Origin: Modestobacter muralis | GTDB lineage: Bacteria; Actinomycetota; Actinomycetes; Mycobacteriales; Geodermatophilaceae | Direction: 5' to 3' | Length of the DNA: 64,000 bases | NCBI RefSeq assembly: GCF_010682105.1 | Contig: NZ_JAAGWH010000049.1 | Coordinates: forward strand, 1 to 64,000 | Shown: positions 36,666 to 47,533 of the stretch, piece by piece | How positions within the stretch are numbered: position 1 is the first letter of the stretch | Layout of the letters: every line of letters begins with the position of its first letter | Notes under the pieces: model-generated | Database searches by the model: none | What the model was told of the DNA's origin: nothing | What the model saw: the letters and a program-made list of their open reading frames with translations, nothing else | Program-made: the position numbers and the translations under genes

Positions 36666-37637
36666 ATGAGCAACGACCGGGACGACGCCCAGGGCCGGCA
36701 GCAGCCCGACCCGTCCGGCACGTGGGGCGAGCACCCGGCAGAGCAGCCCGGCGCCGTGCACCGGGACGGCCTGACCGACGGTCCCGCAGCCGGCGCCACG
36801 GCGGCCGGTGCCACGGCGGCCGGTGCCACGGCGGCCGGTGCGACCGCGGCCGGCCAGCAGCCGGCCTGGGACGCACCGCGGGAGGACGACCAGTCGTGGG
36901 GTGCGGCCCAGCACGGCTCCGGGCCCCACGAGCAGGCTCCCCCGTACGGGCAGCAGTACGGCTCTCCCTACGGCCAGGCGCCGCAGTCCCCCTACGGTCA
37001 GGCGCCCTGGGGTCAGGCGCCCTGGGGTCAGGCGCCGTACGGGCAGGCCCCGCAGTTCGGGCAGTCCCCGCAGTACGGGCAGTCCCCCTACGGCCAGCCG
37101 GCCCCGTACGGCGGGTCCGGACAGCCGGCCGTGCCGGGCCGACCGGGCACGGTCATCACCGCGGCGGTGCTCGGCCTGCTCTACGGCGTCCTCGGCCTGC
37201 TGACCGCGCTGCTGTTCGTGATCGGTGGCGCCTACGCCGACGACTTCCTCGACGCCGTCGAGGACGCCGACCCCTCGCTCGAGGGCACTCTGGGGTCCTC
37301 GGAGGTCAACGGCTTCCAGGCCGTCCTGGTGGTGTTCGGCGTGGTCGCGCTGGCGTGGGCCGTGGTGATGATCTGGGGCAGCTTCCTGGCACTGCGGGGC
37401 CGCAGCCGGGTGCTGCTGCTGGTGGGGGCCTGGATCGCGGTCGCCGTCACCGCGGTGCTGCTGCTCTTCGGCGTCATCGGCGCGGCCACCGCACCGGAGG
37501 GCGGCGGGGCGGGCGGGATCGTGCTCTTCCTGCTGCTGTTCCTGGGCACCGTGGCGATGGCTGTGCTGCTGCTGCTCCGCCCCTCGACCGCGTTCTTCGC
37601 CGCGCACCGGCAACGGCGGGCCCTCACGCCCCGCTGA
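36666..37637 (+). CDS. Membrane protein with PYGQ-rich N-terminal tail
   Basis: 323 residues. The first 160 are low-complexity: four GATAA repeats (15-nt tandem DNA repeat at about 36790-36855), then many PYGQ/WGQAP units. The C-terminal half has four membrane segments ([89 protein letters not shown]). The architecture resembles many actinobacterial proteins of unknown function. ATG 36666 has GGAGGAG just upstream. Divergent from serA and convergent on ilvC. Confidence 0.85.
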   Translation: MSNDRDDAQGRQQPDPSGTWGEHPAEQPGAVHRDGLTDGPAAGATAAGATAAGATAAGATAAGQQPAWDAPREDDQSWGAAQHGSGPHEQAPPYGQQYGSPYGQAPQSPYGQAPWGQAPWGQAPYGQAPQFGQSPQYGQSPYGQPAPYGGSGQPAVPGRPGTVITAAVLGLLYGVLGLLTALLFVIGGAYADDFLDAVEDADPSLEGTLGSSEVNGFQAVLVVFGVVALAWAVVMIWGSFLALRGRSRVLLLVGAWIAVAVTAVLLLFGVIGAATAPEGGGAGGIVLFLLLFLGTVAMAVLLLLRPSTAFFAAHRQRRALTPR

Positions 37638-37642
37638 ACGAC

Positions 37643-37677
37643 GACAGCCCCCGCAGCACATGGCTGCGGGGGCTGTC
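37643..37677. terminator. Hairpin terminator after the PYGQ protein gene
   Basis: Arms GACAGCCCCCGCAG and CTGCGGGGGCTGTC are exact complements around CACATGG. It starts 5 nt after the stop; hairpin element copy 6 follows at once, serving the convergent ilvC. Confidence 0.85.
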
Positions 37678-37678
37678 C

Positions 37679-37732
37679 GGCCCCGCTCAGAGGCTCGCCC
37701 CGAGCTCGCGAGGGGTGAGGAGAGCGGGGTCC
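37679..37732 (-). repeat. GGACC hairpin element, copy 6
   Basis: On the minus strand: left arm GGACCCCGCTC, right arm GAGCGGGGCC, inner stem with GAGCTC loop. It begins 4 nt after the ilvC stop in the sense orientation. Its core is nearly identical to copy 4. Confidence 0.85.
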
Positions 37733-37736
37733 TCGT

Positions 37737-39357
<1,621 letters not shown>

Positions 39358-39384
39358 GAGCGGACCTTTCTTCGAGCAGTGGTC

Positions 39385-39441
39385 GGCCCCCGTTCAGGGG
39401 CCCGCCGCGAGCGGAGCGAGTGGTGGGGGGAACGGGGGTCC
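39385..39441 (-). repeat. GGACC hairpin element, copy 7, in the ilvB-ilvN spacer
   Basis: On the minus strand: left arm GGACCCCCGTTC, right arm GAACGGGGGCC, core CCCACCACTCGC...GCTCGCGGCGGG. It begins at the last base of the ilvB stop codon and ends 27 nt before ilvN, so it lies inside the operon transcript. Confidence 0.85.
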
Positions 39442-41378
39442 TAAACCTGCCCCTCTCCGAAGTTCGGACGCAGGCCGCGGGCGGCCATGATCGCGTCGTT
39501 GCTGGCCCCGGCGGCGACCATCGGCCACACCTGGGCGTCGGAGCCGACGATGAAGTCGATGACCACCGGCCGGTCGTTGATCGCCATGGCCTTCTCGATC
39601 ACCGCGTCGACGTCGGCCTCGGTCTCGCAGCGCAGGCCGACGCAGCCCAGCGCCTCGGCCAGGGTGACGAAGTCGGGAATGCGGACCTGCCGCGCCGAGG
39701 GGTCCTTGGCGCCGTGGGTGGCCAGGTGGGTGTTGGAGTAGCGGCCCTCGTAGAACAGGGTCTGCCACTGTCGGACCATGCCCAGGTTGCCGTTGTTGAT
39801 CACGGCGACCTTGATCGGGATGCCCTCGATGGCGCAGGTGGCCAGCTCCTGGTTGGTCATCTGGAAACAGCCGTCGCCGTCGATGGCCCACACCGTGGTG
39901 TCCGGGCAGCCCATCTTGGCGCCCATGGCGGCCGGCACCGAGTAGCCCATGGTGCCCAGGCCACCGCTGTTGAGCCAGGTGCCCGGCTTCTCGTACTTGA
40001 TGAACTGCGCGGCCCACATCTGGTGCTGGCCCACGCCGGAGGTGTAGATCGTGTCCGGCCCGGCGATCGCGCCGAGCCGCTCGATGACGTACTGCGGCGA
40101 GAGCATGCCGTCCTCGGGCCGGTCGTAGCCCAGCGGGTAGCGGGTGCGCCAGTCCTCCAGCTGCTCCCACCACCCGGTCAGCTGCGGGGTGCGCCCGGCC
40201 TGGTGCTCGGCGCGCACGGCGGTGACCAGCTCGGCGATGGTCGCCTTGGCGTCACCCACGATCGGGACGTCGGCCCGGCGGTTCTTGCCGATCTCGGCGG
40301 GGTCGATGTCGGCGTGGATGACCGCCGCGTCGGGGGCGAAGCTGGAGAGCTGGCCGGTCACCCGGTCGTCGAAGCGGGCGCCCAGGGTGATGAGCAGGTC
40401 GGCCTTCTGCAGCGCGGTGACGGCCGCGACGGTGCCGTGCATGCCGGGCATGCCCAGGTTCTGCGGGTGGCTGTCGGGGAACGCTCCGCGGGCCATCAGC
40501 GTGGTGACCACCGGTGCACCGGTCAGCTCGGCCAGCTCGGCCAGCTCGTCGGTGGCGTGCGCCTTGAGCACCCCGCCGCCGACGTAGAGCACCGGCTGGC
40601 GGGCAGCGGCGATCAGCGCGGCGGCCTCGCGGACCTGCTTGCCGTGCGGGCGGGTGGTCGGCTTGTAGCCGGGGAGGTCGATCTTCGGCGGCCAGCTGAA
40701 GTCGGTGGTCGCCTGCAGGACGTCCTTGGGGACGTCGACGAGCACGGGCCCGGGCCGGCCGGTGCTGGCCAGGTGGAAGGCCTCGGCGATCCGCTGCGGG
40801 ATCTCGTCGGCGCTGGTGACCAGGAAGCTGTGCTTGGTGATCGGCATGGTGATGCCGCGGATGTCGGCCTCCTGGAACCCGTCGGTGCCGATCAGGCTGC
40901 TGTTGACCTGGCCGGTGATCGCGACGACGGGCACGGAGTCCATGTAGGCGTCGGCCAGCGGGGTGACCAGGTTGGTCGCGCCGGGGCCGGAGGTCGCGAT
41001 GCAGACGCCGACCCGGCCGGTGGCCTGGGCGTACCCGGTGGCGGCGTGCCCGGCGCCCTGCTCGTGGCGGACCAGCACGTGGCGCACCGCGGAGTCGAAC
41101 AGCGGGTCGTACAGCGGCAGGATCGCCCCACCCGGGATGCCGAAGACGACGTCGACCCCGATCGCCTCGAGCGAGCGCACCAGGCTCTGCGCGCCGGTGA
41201 TGCCGGTGGCCGGCTCGGAGGCGGCCTCGGCCATGGTGCGGGCGGTGGTCTCGACCCCGAGGGTGGCCTGCGCGGCGGCGTCCGTGGGCGTCGTCGGCGT
41301 GGCCGGGGCCGGGCCGGCGCCGGGGGCGGGCGAGGTGAGGGCGGTGGAGGTGCGGCCGGTGCTGGCGGTGGTGCTCAT
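39441..41378 (-). CDS. ilvB: Acetolactate synthase catalytic (large) subunit
   Basis: 645 residues. A TPP/FAD enzyme condensing pyruvate with pyruvate or 2-oxobutyrate. A Thr/Pro/Ala-rich N-terminal extension of about 60 residues precedes the conserved [31 protein letters not shown] (catalytic Glu), [19 protein letters not shown], and the C-terminal TPP motif [17 protein letters not shown]...[11 protein letters not shown] 41378 has GGGAGA upstream. Expression is probably controlled by the leader peptide and terminator just upstream. It forms an operon with ilvN and ilvC. Confidence 0.97.
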   Translation of the reverse strand: MSTTASTGRTSTALTSPAPGAGPAPATPTTPTDAAAQATLGVETTARTMAEAASEPATGITGAQSLVRSLEAIGVDVVFGIPGGAILPLYDPLFDSAVRHVLVRHEQGAGHAATGYAQATGRVGVCIATSGPGATNLVTPLADAYMDSVPVVAITGQVNSSLIGTDGFQEADIRGITMPITKHSFLVTSADEIPQRIAEAFHLASTGRPGPVLVDVPKDVLQATTDFSWPPKIDLPGYKPTTRPHGKQVREAAALIAAARQPVLYVGGGVLKAHATDELAELAELTGAPVVTTLMARGAFPDSHPQNLGMPGMHGTVAAVTALQKADLLITLGARFDDRVTGQLSSFAPDAAVIHADIDPAEIGKNRRADVPIVGDAKATIAELVTAVRAEHQAGRTPQLTGWWEQLEDWRTRYPLGYDRPEDGMLSPQYVIERLGAIAGPDTIYTSGVGQHQMWAAQFIKYEKPGTWLNSGGLGTMGYSVPAAMGAKMGCPDTTVWAIDGDGCFQMTNQELATCAIEGIPIKVAVINNGNLGMVRQWQTLFYEGRYSNTHLATHGAKDPSARQVRIPDFVTLAEALGCVGLRCETEADVDAVIEKAMAINDRPVVIDFIVGSDAQVWPMVAAGASNDAIMAARGLRPNFGEGQV

Positions 41379-41456
41379 CTGACGATCTCCCTGGGCGCGG
41401 GTGGGGTGCTGGCGCGGACGCCTGTCGCTGGGCCGGCCAGGTGGTACCCGGCCAAC

Positions 41457-41489
41457 AAAAAACCCCTCGTGCCGTTGGCACGGAGGGGT
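41457..41489 (-). terminator. Attenuator terminator in the ilvB leader
   Basis: On the minus strand ACCCCTCCGTGCC - loop - GGCACGAGGGGT, followed directly by a run of T (six in all). It ends 78 nt before the ilvB start. With the cimA attenuator it is one of the only two terminators with a T-run that I see here. Confidence 0.87.
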
Positions 41490-41490
41490 G

Positions 41491-41517
41491 GCGCGTCGGT
41501 CGGGAGGACCGGCGCGC
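41491..41517 (-). promoter_or_regulatory. First hairpin of the ilvB attenuator
   Basis: Arms GCGCGTCGGTC and GACCGGCGCGC (one mismatch) around GGGAG. It begins at the leader peptide's stop codon and ends 2 nt before the terminator stem, the same spacing as in the cimA leader. Confidence 0.75.
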
Positions 41518-41552
41518 TAGTGGATCGCTACGAGCAGACGAGTGCGTGGCAC
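41517..41552 (-). CDS. Leader peptide of ilvBNC, MPRTRLLVAIH
   Basis: Eleven codons, GTG to TAG, with Leu-Leu-Val-Ala-Ile: all three branched-chain amino acids in a row near the stop. This is the expected content for an ilvBNC attenuator responding to Leu, Val and Ile tRNA charging. The start lies 6 nt after the probable -10 box, so the peptide would be made from a leaderless mRNA. Too short for ORF detection. Confidence 0.8.
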   Translation of the reverse strand: MPRTRLLVAIH

Positions 41553-41558
41553 CCCGAC

Positions 41559-41588
41559 ACTGTGCGCCTGCCGGCGCGGTCGCGTCAA
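41559..41588 (-). promoter_or_regulatory. Probable ilvBNC promoter
   Basis: TTGACG (41588-41583) and CACAGT (41564-41559) with 18 nt between. The expected start is at or very near the GTG of the leader peptide. Confidence 0.6.
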
Positions 41589-41595
41589 CCAGGGT

Positions 41596-41612
41596 GTCCC
41601 AGCAGGTGGGAC
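41596..41612. terminator. Small hairpin after the GGDEF-EAL gene
   Basis: Arms GTCCCA and TGGGAC around GCAGG, 4 nt after the stop of the GGDEF-EAL gene on the minus strand and just upstream of the ilvB promoter. Confidence 0.5.
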
Positions 41613-41616
41613 GGGG

Positions 41617-43260
41617 TCACTCACCCACTGGGACGGCGACCGGCGCACCCAGCGCCGGGACGTCGAGCACCCGCTCGTCGAAGGCGTCGATGACCGCGCC
41701 CAGCTCGGCCGGGCGGGTCGGCCGGCCCAGCAGGTGGCCCTGCAGGAAGCGGCAGCCCAGCTCGCGCAGCGTGGCCAGCTGACCGGGGGTCTCGACGCCC
41801 TCGGCGACCACGTCGATGGACAGCCGCCGGCCCAGCTCGATCACGCTGAGCACGAGCGCGGCGCTGCGGGCGTCGTCGGTGATCCCGGCGAGGAACTCCC
41901 GGTCCATCTTCAGCACGTCCACCGGCAACCGGGTCAGGTAGGCGAAGGTCGAGTAGCCGCGGCCGAAGTCGTCCAGGGAGATCACGCAGCCCATGTCGTG
42001 CAGGGTCTGCAGGTCCCCGCCGGCCCGCTCGATCTCGCCGATGAACATCGACTCGGTGACCTCCAGCATCAGCCGGCGGGCCGGCAGCCCGGCCCGGGCC
42101 AGTGCGGCGGTCACGTCGCGCACCAGGCTCCCGGACTGCAGGTGGCGGACGCTGATGTTGACGCCCAGCTGCAGGTCCCGGCCCTCGGCCAGCAGCCGGG
42201 CGAGCTCGGCGGTGGCCTGGTCCAGCACCCAGCGCTGCAGCGGGACGATCAGCCCGTCGTCCTCGGCCAGGGGCACGAACTCCGACGGCGGCACCTCCCC
42301 CAGGACCGGGTGGTCCCAGCGCACGAGCGCCTCCAGGCCCAGGACGCGGCGCTCGACGGTGCCGACCACGGGCTGGTAGACCAGCCGCAGCTGCCCGTGG
42401 GCCAGCGCGTCGGGCAGGTCGCGGACCAGCCGGTTGCGTCGCACGGTCGCCCCGTCGGCGGCCGCCCCGTGCAGGCGGACGCAGCCCTTGCCGGCGGCCT
42501 TGGCCGCGCGGAGCGCCACGTCGGCGTCGCGCAGGCTCACCGACACCTCCTCGGCGGCCTGCAGCTCGGCGACGCCGATGCTGCACGAGACGTCGAAGAC
42601 CAGGTCGGGGTCGGCGCCGGCGGTGGGCACCGACCGGTGGACGCCGGCCAGCTCGGCGATGATCCGCTCCCCCAGCGCCGCGGCCTCCGCGACGCCCGAG
42701 CGCACCACGACGGCGAACTCGTCGCCACCGAGCCGGCTGACCAGGTCCTGGTCCCGCACGGTCGCGCGCAGCCGGTCGGCGACCTCGACCAGCAGCAGGT
42801 CCCCCGCCTCGTGCCCGGCGATGTCGTTGACCGCCTTGAACCCGTCGAGGTCCAGCAGCAGCACGCTGTACGGCTCCCCGTCGGCGGTCCGGCTGCGCGC
42901 GGCGGCCAGGGCGGCCATCAGCCGGGCCCGGTTGGGCAGCCCGGTGAGGTGGTCGCTGTAGGCCATCCGCTCCAGCTCCTGCTGGCTCGTGCGGACGTCG
43001 TCCCGCACGTCCGGCCCGCGCCCCGGCAGCCCGCCCGGCGGTGTCCCGCGCAGGAGACCGGCCACGAGCGCCACCACCACCAGCACCGCGGCCGCGACCG
43101 CCTCCGTGGCGGTGACCGGTCGCCCGGCGAGGGGGCCGCCGACCAGCAGCAGGCCACCGACGGCCAGCGCACCGCCGGCGACGAGGGCCCGCGGGGGCAC
43201 CGGGGGTCGGGCGACGTCCGTCCGCCGCCGGCGCGGGGCCGGGCGGTCGGGCCCGGTCAC
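41617..43260 (-). CDS. GGDEF-EAL protein with intact catalytic motifs
   Basis: 547 residues. Two N-terminal membrane segments (LVAGGALAVGGLLLVGG; AVAAAVLVVVALVAGLL), then GGDEF (YSDHLTGLPNRARL ... RLGGDEFAVVV, signature intact) at about 110-270, then EAL (LEALVRWDH, NISVRHL, LEVTES, LDDFGRGYS, KMDREFL, EGVET) at about 285-535. The EAL metal and catalytic positions appear complete, so it can in principle both make and degrade c-di-GMP. GTG 43260 overlaps the stop of the second GGDEF-EAL gene (GTGA), so the pair is cotranscribed. Confidence 0.9.
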   Translation of the reverse strand: MTGPDRPAPRRRRTDVARPPVPPRALVAGGALAVGGLLLVGGPLAGRPVTATEAVAAAVLVVVALVAGLLRGTPPGGLPGRGPDVRDDVRTSQQELERMAYSDHLTGLPNRARLMAALAAARSRTADGEPYSVLLLDLDGFKAVNDIAGHEAGDLLLVEVADRLRATVRDQDLVSRLGGDEFAVVVRSGVAEAAALGERIIAELAGVHRSVPTAGADPDLVFDVSCSIGVAELQAAEEVSVSLRDADVALRAAKAAGKGCVRLHGAAADGATVRRNRLVRDLPDALAHGQLRLVYQPVVGTVERRVLGLEALVRWDHPVLGEVPPSEFVPLAEDDGLIVPLQRWVLDQATAELARLLAEGRDLQLGVNISVRHLQSGSLVRDVTAALARAGLPARRLMLEVTESMFIGEIERAGGDLQTLHDMGCVISLDDFGRGYSTFAYLTRLPVDVLKMDREFLAGITDDARSAALVLSVIELGRRLSIDVVAEGVETPGQLATLRELGCRFLQGHLLGRPTRPAELGAVIDAFDERVLDVPALGAPVAVPVGE

Positions 43261-45209
43261 AGGAGGGCCACCGGACCGGAGGCGGGTGCGGCCACCGGAC
43301 CGGACGGCGGCCCGGGCACGCCGGGCCACAGCCGACCGCCGTCGGCCTCGAGGAGCTCGGTGAGCGCGGTGAGCCCGACCGGCCGGGAGAGCAGGAAGCC
43401 CTGGGCGAAGCCGCAGCCGAGGTTCTGCAGGACGGCCAGCTGGCCGACGGTCTCCACGCCCTCGGCGACGACGTCGACGCCCAGGGTCCCGCCGAGGGCG
43501 ACGACCGCGGCACAGACGGCGCGCACGTAGGGGTCCCGGTCGATCCGGGAGAGCAGGCTGCGGTCGAGCTTGATGACGTCGACCGGGAGCCGGCCCAGGC
43601 CGGCCAGCGAGGACGCACCGCGGCCGAAGTCGTCCAGGGCGACGTGCACGCCCATCAGCCGGAGCGCGGAGACGTCGTCGCGGACCCGGGGCCCGGACAG
43701 CGCGGACTCGGCGAGCTCGACCACCAGGTGCTCGGGGGGCAGGCCGCTGTCGGCCAGCGCCCGGGTGACGTCGGCGACCAGGGTGCCCGCGGCCAGGTGG
43801 GCGGCCGAGACGTTGACGCCCAGCCGCAGCGCGGGCCCGGACTGCGACAGCCGGACCACCGCGCGGGTGGCCTCCTGCAGCACCCAGCGCTGCAGGTCCA
43901 CGGTCAGCCCGGCCCGGGCGGCCACCGGCAGGAACTCCTCCGGCGGGACGTCGCCCAGGTCGGGGTGCCGCCAGCGCATCAGCGCCTCGACGCCGGCGAC
44001 CCGGCGCTCGGTCAGGTCGACGACCGGCAGCCAGGCGAGCTCGAGCTCCCCGCGGTCGCGGGCGCCGACGAGGTCGTGGCGCAGCTGGTCGCGGCGGTCG
44101 CGGACGGCGGTGAGCTCGGGCCGGTAGCGGTGCACCGAGCCGGTGCCGGCCGACCGGGCGTCGGCGAGGGCGAGCTCGGCGTGGTCCTGGACCTCCGCGG
44201 CGGTCGAGCCGGCCGACAGCGGGGCCAGCCCGACGACGGCGGACAGGTCGACCAGCCCGGCGTCGGTGACGATCGGTGCCTCCAGGACCGCCAGGCAGCG
44301 GGCGGCGAGCCGGCCGACCTCGGCGGTGGTCCCGGAGGCCAGCACGGTGAACAGCTCGGCGTCGACCCGGGACACCTCGTCCGAGCCGCGCACGGTGGCG
44401 CGCAGCCGGCGGGCGACCTCGACCAGCGCGGCGTCGACGACGACGCGGCCGGCGTCCTCGTGCACCGCCCGCAGCCCGTGCACCTCGACCAGCAGGAGGG
44501 TCAGGTCGGCCGTGCCGGCGGTCAGGCACGCGTGCACCGACCGCTCCTGGGCCGCCCGGTTGGGCAGGCCGGTGAGCGGGTCGGCGTAGGCCAGCGCACG
44601 CAGCTCGCGCTCGCGGTCGTCCCGGGCGGTGACGTCGCGGCCGTGCACGACCAGCGCCCGGACGTCGGGGTCGGCGCGCAGGTCGCTGACCGTGGTCTCG
44701 AGCACCTGCGGGAGGCCGGTGTCCGGCAGCAGCCGGAGCGTGTGCCGGGCGCCGGCGGGCTGCGGGTCGGTGAGCCAGGCGCACACCTCGGCGGCGTCCT
44801 CGGCGGGCACGCAGCCGGTCAGCGGGTGGCCGAGCAGACCGGACAGCGCGGGGGTGACCTGCCTGACGCGCAGGTCACCGTCCAGCGTGAGGACGACGTC
44901 GCCCTCGGCGGTGGCCAGCGCGCGGTGGACCGCCTCGCTGCGGCGGAGCCGGGCGGTGTCGCGGGCCTCGACGCGGGCGGCGAGGGACCGCTGGAGGGCG
45001 GTCAGCGCGAGGCAGCCGGCCAGGGCGGCACCGGCGACCGGCGGGACGTCGACGGAGAGGGCGGCCGCGCCGAGGAGCGCGAGCGCGGCGGCGACCAGGG
45101 CCAGTTGCGGCGCCAGCCGCCCGCGCAGGTGCAGCCGCGCCCGGTCGACGGCGGTGGCCGGGGCGGCACGCCGCTCCCCGGACACTGACCTGCGACGCGT
45201 GGGCTCCAC
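43257..45209 (-). CDS. PAS/degenerate-GGDEF/EAL protein
   Basis: 650 residues. Two N-terminal membrane segments (LALVAAALALLGAAALSVDV; VAGAALAGCLALTAL), a PAS-like region (about 95-205), a GGDEF domain whose signature is replaced by RVDAELFTVL (no GGDEF, so no cyclase activity expected), and an EAL domain with VEALMRWRH, NVSAAHL, VELAES, LDDFGRGASS, KLDRSLL and EGVET. It is probably a c-di-GMP phosphodiesterase with a sensory GGDEF remnant. GTG 45209 start, GACAGT 6 nt upstream. First gene of a two-gene c-di-GMP operon. Confidence 0.88.
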   Translation of the reverse strand: MEPTRRRSVSGERRAAPATAVDRARLHLRGRLAPQLALVAAALALLGAAALSVDVPPVAGAALAGCLALTALQRSLAARVEARDTARLRRSEAVHRALATAEGDVVLTLDGDLRVRQVTPALSGLLGHPLTGCVPAEDAAEVCAWLTDPQPAGARHTLRLLPDTGLPQVLETTVSDLRADPDVRALVVHGRDVTARDDRERELRALAYADPLTGLPNRAAQERSVHACLTAGTADLTLLLVEVHGLRAVHEDAGRVVVDAALVEVARRLRATVRGSDEVSRVDAELFTVLASGTTAEVGRLAARCLAVLEAPIVTDAGLVDLSAVVGLAPLSAGSTAAEVQDHAELALADARSAGTGSVHRYRPELTAVRDRRDQLRHDLVGARDRGELELAWLPVVDLTERRVAGVEALMRWRHPDLGDVPPEEFLPVAARAGLTVDLQRWVLQEATRAVVRLSQSGPALRLGVNVSAAHLAAGTLVADVTRALADSGLPPEHLVVELAESALSGPRVRDDVSALRLMGVHVALDDFGRGASSLAGLGRLPVDVIKLDRSLLSRIDRDPYVRAVCAAVVALGGTLGVDVVAEGVETVGQLAVLQNLGCGFAQGFLLSRPVGLTALTELLEADGGRLWPGVPGPPSGPVAAPASGPVALL

Positions 45210-45285
45210 CCCCGCACTGTCGACGGATGTCCCCCCGCACCACAGGGTGCGAGGGGAGGACTCACCCGTTGGGGCTGGTCACCGC

Positions 45286-46995
45286 TCAGCTGGTGATGGC
45301 GCCCTGGGCGGCCGAGCCGACGAGCTTGGCGTACTTGGCGAGCACGCCCCGGGTGTAGCGCGGCTCCGGCGGCGCCCAGCCCTCGCGGCGGGTGGCGAGC
45401 TCCGCCTCGTCCACCAGCAGGTCCATCGTGCGGGCGGCGAGGTCGAGCCGGATCCGGTCGCCGTCGCGCACGAAGGCGATCGGGCCGCCGTCGACCGCCT
45501 CGGGGGCGATGTGCCCGACGCACAGACCGGTCGTGCCGCCGGAGAACCGGCCGTCGGTGAGGAGCAGGACGTCCTTGCCCAGCCCGGCGCCCTTGATCGC
45601 CCCGGTGACGGCGAGCATCTCCCGCATGCCCGGGCCGCCCTTGGGGCCCTCGTAGCGGATGACCACGACGTCGTTGGCCTTCAGGGTGCCCTCGGTGACG
45701 GCGTCCATGGCGCCCTGCTCACCGTCGAAGACCCGGGCGGTGCCCTCGAAGACCTCGGCGTCGAAGCCCGCGGACTTCACCACCGCGCCCTCCGGTGCCA
45801 GCGAGCCGCGCAGGATCGTCAGGCCGCCGGTCCTGTGGATCGGGTCGGCCATCGCGTGGATGATCGCGCCGTCGGGGTCCGGCGGGGAGAGCTCCTCGAG
45901 GTTCTCCGCCAGGGTCCGGCCGGTGACGGTGAGCGCGTCGCCGTGCAGCAGCCCGGCGTCCAGCAGCGCGCGCATGACCACCGGGACGCCGCCGATGCGG
46001 TCGACGTCGGTCATCACGAACCGGCCGAAGGGCTTGACGTCGGCCAGGTGTGGCGTGCGGTCGCCGATCCGGTTGAAGTCGTCCAGGGACAGGTCGACGT
46101 CGGCCTCGTGCGCGATCGCCATCAGGTGCAGGACGGCGTTGGTCGACCCGCCCAGGGCCATGAGCACCGTGATGGCGTTCTCGAACGCGTCCTTGGTCAT
46201 GATCTGGCGCGCGGTGATGCCCAGCCGGAGCAGGTTCACCACGGCCTCGCCGGACCGCACCGCGATGTCGTCGCGGCGGCGGTCGGGGGCCGGCGGGGCG
46301 GCGCTGCCCGGCAGCGCCATGCCGAGGGCCTCGGCGATGCTGGCCATCGTGTTGGCGGTGTACATGCCGCCGCAGGAGCCCATGCCGGGGCAGGCGGCCT
46401 TCTCGATCGCGGTCAGCTCGTCGCGGGTGATCTTGCCGGCGGCGCAGGCGCCGACGCCCTCGAAGACGTCGATGAGGGTGAGGTCCTTGTCGCCCAGCCG
46501 GCCGGGCAGGGTCGAGCCGGAGTAGACGAACACGCTGGCCAGGTCCAGGCGGGCGGCGGCCATCAGCATGCCGGGCAGCGACTTGTCGCAGCCGGCGAGC
46601 AGCACCGAGCCGTCCAGCCGCTCGGCGAACATGACGGTCTCGACGGAGTCGGCGATCACCTCGCGGGAGACCAGCGAGGCGCGCATGCCCTCGTGGCCCA
46701 TGGAGATGCCGTCGGAGACCGAGATGGTGCCGAACTCCAGGGGGTACCCGCCGGCGGCGTGCACGCCCTCCTTGGCGGACTTGGCCAGCCGGTCCAGCGA
46801 GAGGTTGCAGGGGGTGATCTCGTTCCAGGACGAGGCGACGCCGATCTGCGGCTTCACCCAGTCGTCGTCGCCCATCCCCACGGCGCGGAGCATCGCCCGG
46901 GCCGGGGCCTTGGCGTCCCCGTCGGTGACGTCGCGGCTGCGCGGCTTGATGTCGACGGAGTCGGTGGTGGTCGGGCTGTCCTCGACGGTCGTCAC
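45286..46995 (-). CDS. ilvD: Dihydroxy-acid dehydratase
   Basis: 569 residues. It makes the 2-oxo acids of valine and isoleucine synthesis. Conserved cysteines for the Fe-S cluster are Cys63 ([10 protein letters not shown]), Cys136 ([10 protein letters not shown]) and Cys208 ([16 protein letters not shown]). Also seen: GGSTNAVLH and [14 protein letters not shown] and [18 protein letters not shown] 46995 has TACCAT at 47009-47004, 8 nt upstream, a leaderless pattern. It stands apart from ilvBNC, divergent from a small PH-domain-like gene. Confidence 0.97.
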   Translation of the reverse strand: MTTVEDSPTTTDSVDIKPRSRDVTDGDAKAPARAMLRAVGMGDDDWVKPQIGVASSWNEITPCNLSLDRLAKSAKEGVHAAGGYPLEFGTISVSDGISMGHEGMRASLVSREVIADSVETVMFAERLDGSVLLAGCDKSLPGMLMAAARLDLASVFVYSGSTLPGRLGDKDLTLIDVFEGVGACAAGKITRDELTAIEKAACPGMGSCGGMYTANTMASIAEALGMALPGSAAPPAPDRRRDDIAVRSGEAVVNLLRLGITARQIMTKDAFENAITVLMALGGSTNAVLHLMAIAHEADVDLSLDDFNRIGDRTPHLADVKPFGRFVMTDVDRIGGVPVVMRALLDAGLLHGDALTVTGRTLAENLEELSPPDPDGAIIHAMADPIHRTGGLTILRGSLAPEGAVVKSAGFDAEVFEGTARVFDGEQGAMDAVTEGTLKANDVVVIRYEGPKGGPGMREMLAVTGAIKGAGLGKDVLLLTDGRFSGGTTGLCVGHIAPEAVDGGPIAFVRDGDRIRLDLAARTMDLLVDEAELATRREGWAPPEPRYTRGVLAKYAKLVGSAAQGAITS

Positions 46996-47073
46996 GACCG
47001 GCGATGGTAGGCCGCCGCGGGTCGGCTCCGACGGGCCTGGTCGCCCCGTCCCACGGTCTGGGAAGATCCGCGG

Positions 47074-47454
47074 GTGGCTGTCGCTCGTCTGCGCATGAGC
47101 CGGACAGCGCTGCTGCCGGTCGTCATCGGGTTCGCCTGCGTCCTGCCCCTGGCGGGGGTGACGCCGTGGGCGCTGCTGCTGATGGCGGTGCCGGCCGCCG
47201 CGGCCGCCTGGGTGCTGCGGGTGGGCGTCGACGTCTCCGACGCCGGGGTGACCGCGCGCTCGCTGACCAGCGCCCGCACGGTGGGCTGGTCGGAGCTGTC
47301 CGGCATCCGGGTCGGCCCCCGGGGTGACCTCTGGCTGGTCACCACCGCCGACACCCAGGTGAAGCTGCCGGTCCTGCGCGCCCGCGACCTCCCCCAGCTC
47401 TCCTCCCTCTCCGGCGGCCGCATCCCCGACCCCGAGGGCCCTTCCCCCACCTGA
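47074..47454 (+). CDS. Small PH-domain-like membrane protein
   Basis: 126 residues. Two closely spaced N-terminal membrane segments ([35 protein letters not shown]) followed by a bacterial PH-like domain ([39 protein letters not shown]). Function unknown. GTG 47074 with no clear ribosome-binding site; GAAGAT lies 6 nt upstream. It converges on the 2-hydroxyacid dehydrogenase gene with hairpin element copy 8 between. Confidence 0.82.
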   Translation: MAVARLRMSRTALLPVVIGFACVLPLAGVTPWALLLMAVPAAAAAWVLRVGVDVSDAGVTARSLTSARTVGWSELSGIRVGPRGDLWLVTTADTQVKLPVLRARDLPQLSSLSGGRIPDPEGPSPT

Positions 47455-47473
47455 CGGCCCCGGACTCTCGCCC

Positions 47474-47529
47474 GGCCCCCTCGCAGGGGCCCGCCGCGAG
47501 CTTGCTCGTGGTGGGGGGCGAGGGGGTCC
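47474..47529 (-). repeat. GGACC hairpin element, copy 8
   Basis: On the minus strand: left arm GGACCCCCTCGC, right arm GCGAGGGGGCC, core CCCACCACGAGCAAGCTCGCGG. It begins 4 nt after the stop of the dehydrogenase gene in the sense orientation. The TCGC/GCGA stem tip is unique to this copy. Confidence 0.85.
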
Positions 47530-47533
47530 TTCC

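Noticed and set aside
36790-36855. Short direct repeats suggestive of a CRISPR-like array
   Set aside because: The repeats are 15 nt, contiguous without spacers, and in frame inside a protein with a GATAA repeat.
39441-41378. Overlapping minus-strand frame 40252-41481 beside ilvB
   Set aside because: IlvB with its TPP motifs occupies this DNA; the other frame is an Arg/Gly-rich shadow.
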